Positions 5,447-5,965 of a DNA stretch of 5,965 nucleotides are shown one piece after another. The position numbers and the translations under genes were made by a program. The stretch comes from Elusimicrobia bacterium RIFOXYB2_FULL_49_7 (lineage in GTDB: Bacteria; Fibrobacterota; OXYB2-FULL-49-7): NCBI GenBank assembly GCA_001800515.1, contig MGVN01000175.1, forward strand, positions 1-5,965, written 5' to 3'. Every line of letters begins with the position of its first letter. Positions within the stretch are counted from its first letter, which is position 1. The notes under the pieces are model-generated. The model saw only the letters and a program-made list of their open reading frames with translations, ran no database searches and was not told where the DNA came from.

Positions 5447-5965
5447 TTGACATAACACTTCTCGAACAACTCAAGGCAACTATCCGGGAAATTCTTCCTG
5501 AAACCATCGCCCTACGACAAGCCATCCACCGCGAGCCCGAGCTCGGCTCCCAGGAATTCAAGACCCGCGAAAAGGTTGCCGCTTTTTTGGCTCAAACCTG
5601 CCTGGAAAAGTGGTCACCGCTTGACAAGACAGATTTTATCGGAGAATTAAAAGGCAAAGACCCTTCCCGTACGCTCTGCCTTCGTGCGGACATGGATGCG
5701 CTTCCTCTACAGGAAAGACCGAATCTGATGACCTACCGCTCCGTTCAGGAGGGAGTCATGCATGCCTGCGGCCATGACGGCCACACCGCGATCCTGGCCG
5801 GCACTGTCCGCGTCTTAGCAACCTTAGCCTCTCATCTGCCCATCAACGTCCGTTTTGTTTTTCAGCCTTGCGAGGAAGGCTTGGTCGGCGGAAAACGGCT
5901 TATCAAAAGAGGGGCCTGCAAGAATGTGGAAACAGCCTATGCCTTGCATGGCTGGCCGGGCTTAC
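5443..5965 (+). CDS. M20D-family metallo-amidohydrolase, N-terminal part (3' end beyond right edge)
   Basis: The first 174 residues of an M20D peptidase/amidohydrolase are present. This family hydrolyses N-acyl amino acids (hippurate hydrolase, aminoacylase, IAA-amino-acid hydrolase, N-acetyldiaminopimelate deacetylase) with a two-metal centre in the cytosol. Visible motifs in order are IHREPELGSQEFKT (28-41), typical of the N-terminus; RADMDALP (81-88); HACGHDGHT (107-115), with the cysteine and histidine metal ligands; QPCEEG (141-146), with the catalytic Glu pair; and HGWPG (169-173). The family norm is QPAEEG, so Cys143 is a small departure. Full members are about 380-400 residues, so the lid and the rest of the catalytic domain lie outside. 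The start is ATG 5443-5445: no ATG, GTG or TTG occurs upstream in this frame before the in-frame stop at 5347-5349, and a weak AAAGAG precedes the ATG. The substrate cannot be decided from this part. It is divergent from the methyltransferase and GC-rich. Confidence 0.93.
   Translation, partial: MIDITLLEQLKATIREILPETIALRQAIHREPELGSQEFKTREKVAAFLAQTCLEKWSPLDKTDFIGELKGKDPSRTLCLRADMDALPLQERPNLMTYRSVQEGVMHACGHDGHTAILAGTVRVLATLASHLPINVRFVFQPCEEGLVGGKRLIKRGACKNVETAYALHGWPGL

Noticed and set aside
1..5965. CRISPR array, tRNA or rRNA gene, insertion sequence
   Set aside because: No regularly spaced repeats, no tRNA-like cloverleaf, no transposase motifs or terminal inverted repeats were seen on reading both strands.

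Overview
The window looks like chromosomal DNA from a diderm (Gram-negative-type) bacterium. The main evidence is a Wza-family polysaccharide export protein, which acts at an outer membrane, and a remnant of a lipoprotein-type glycoside hydrolase. The phylum cannot be fixed from this sequence. Most minus-strand start codons lack a usable Shine-Dalgarno sequence, which would fit a lineage that uses it little (for example in the FCB group), but this is a weak clue.

Layout, left to right. (1) 1-636, minus: the N-terminal part of a MurJ/MviN-fold lipid-linked-sugar flippase that runs off the left edge. (2) 689-1807, minus: a complete GT4-type glycosyltransferase. (3) 1808-1919: an AT-rich divergent intergenic region with a strong but out-of-register Shine-Dalgarno on the minus strand. 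(4) 1920-2587, plus: the broken remains of a secreted GH27-like (alpha-galactosidase clan) lipoprotein, carrying an 11-base C tract, a large internal deletion and a frameshift. (5) 2591-4117, minus: a complete export protein with a Poly_export domain, four SLBB domains and a C-terminal hydrophobic helix. (6) 4158-5261, minus: a complete RlmD/RumA-type iron-sulfur rRNA uracil-5-methyltransferase. (7) 5262-5442: a short divergent promoter region, which also holds a possible small ORF (5339-5446) overlapping the next gene by ATGA. (8) 5443-5965, plus: the N-terminal part of an M20D amidohydrolase that runs off the right edge.

The flippase, glycosyltransferase and Wza-like protein form one minus-strand surface- or exo-polysaccharide block: sugar transfer onto a lipid carrier, flipping across the inner membrane, then export through the outer membrane. 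The GH27-like remnant interrupts this block on the opposite strand, and both it and the glycosyltransferase are more AT-rich than the flanking housekeeping-type genes. One 60-base line of each gave about 37% GC here, against 53% in the methyltransferase and 65% in the M20 gene. That pattern is common in horizontally exchanged polysaccharide loci. The methyltransferase and the amidohydrolase look like ordinary genes bordering the locus.

I do not see a clearly new multi-gene system. The points most worth a second look are the decayed hydrolase with its hypermutable C tract, the misplaced strong ribosome binding site before the glycosyltransferase, the possible ATGA-coupled small ORF before the M20 gene, and a MurJ-fold flippase that lacks arginines expected in true MurJ. 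No rRNA, tRNA, CRISPR array, transposase or convincing intrinsic terminator was found.
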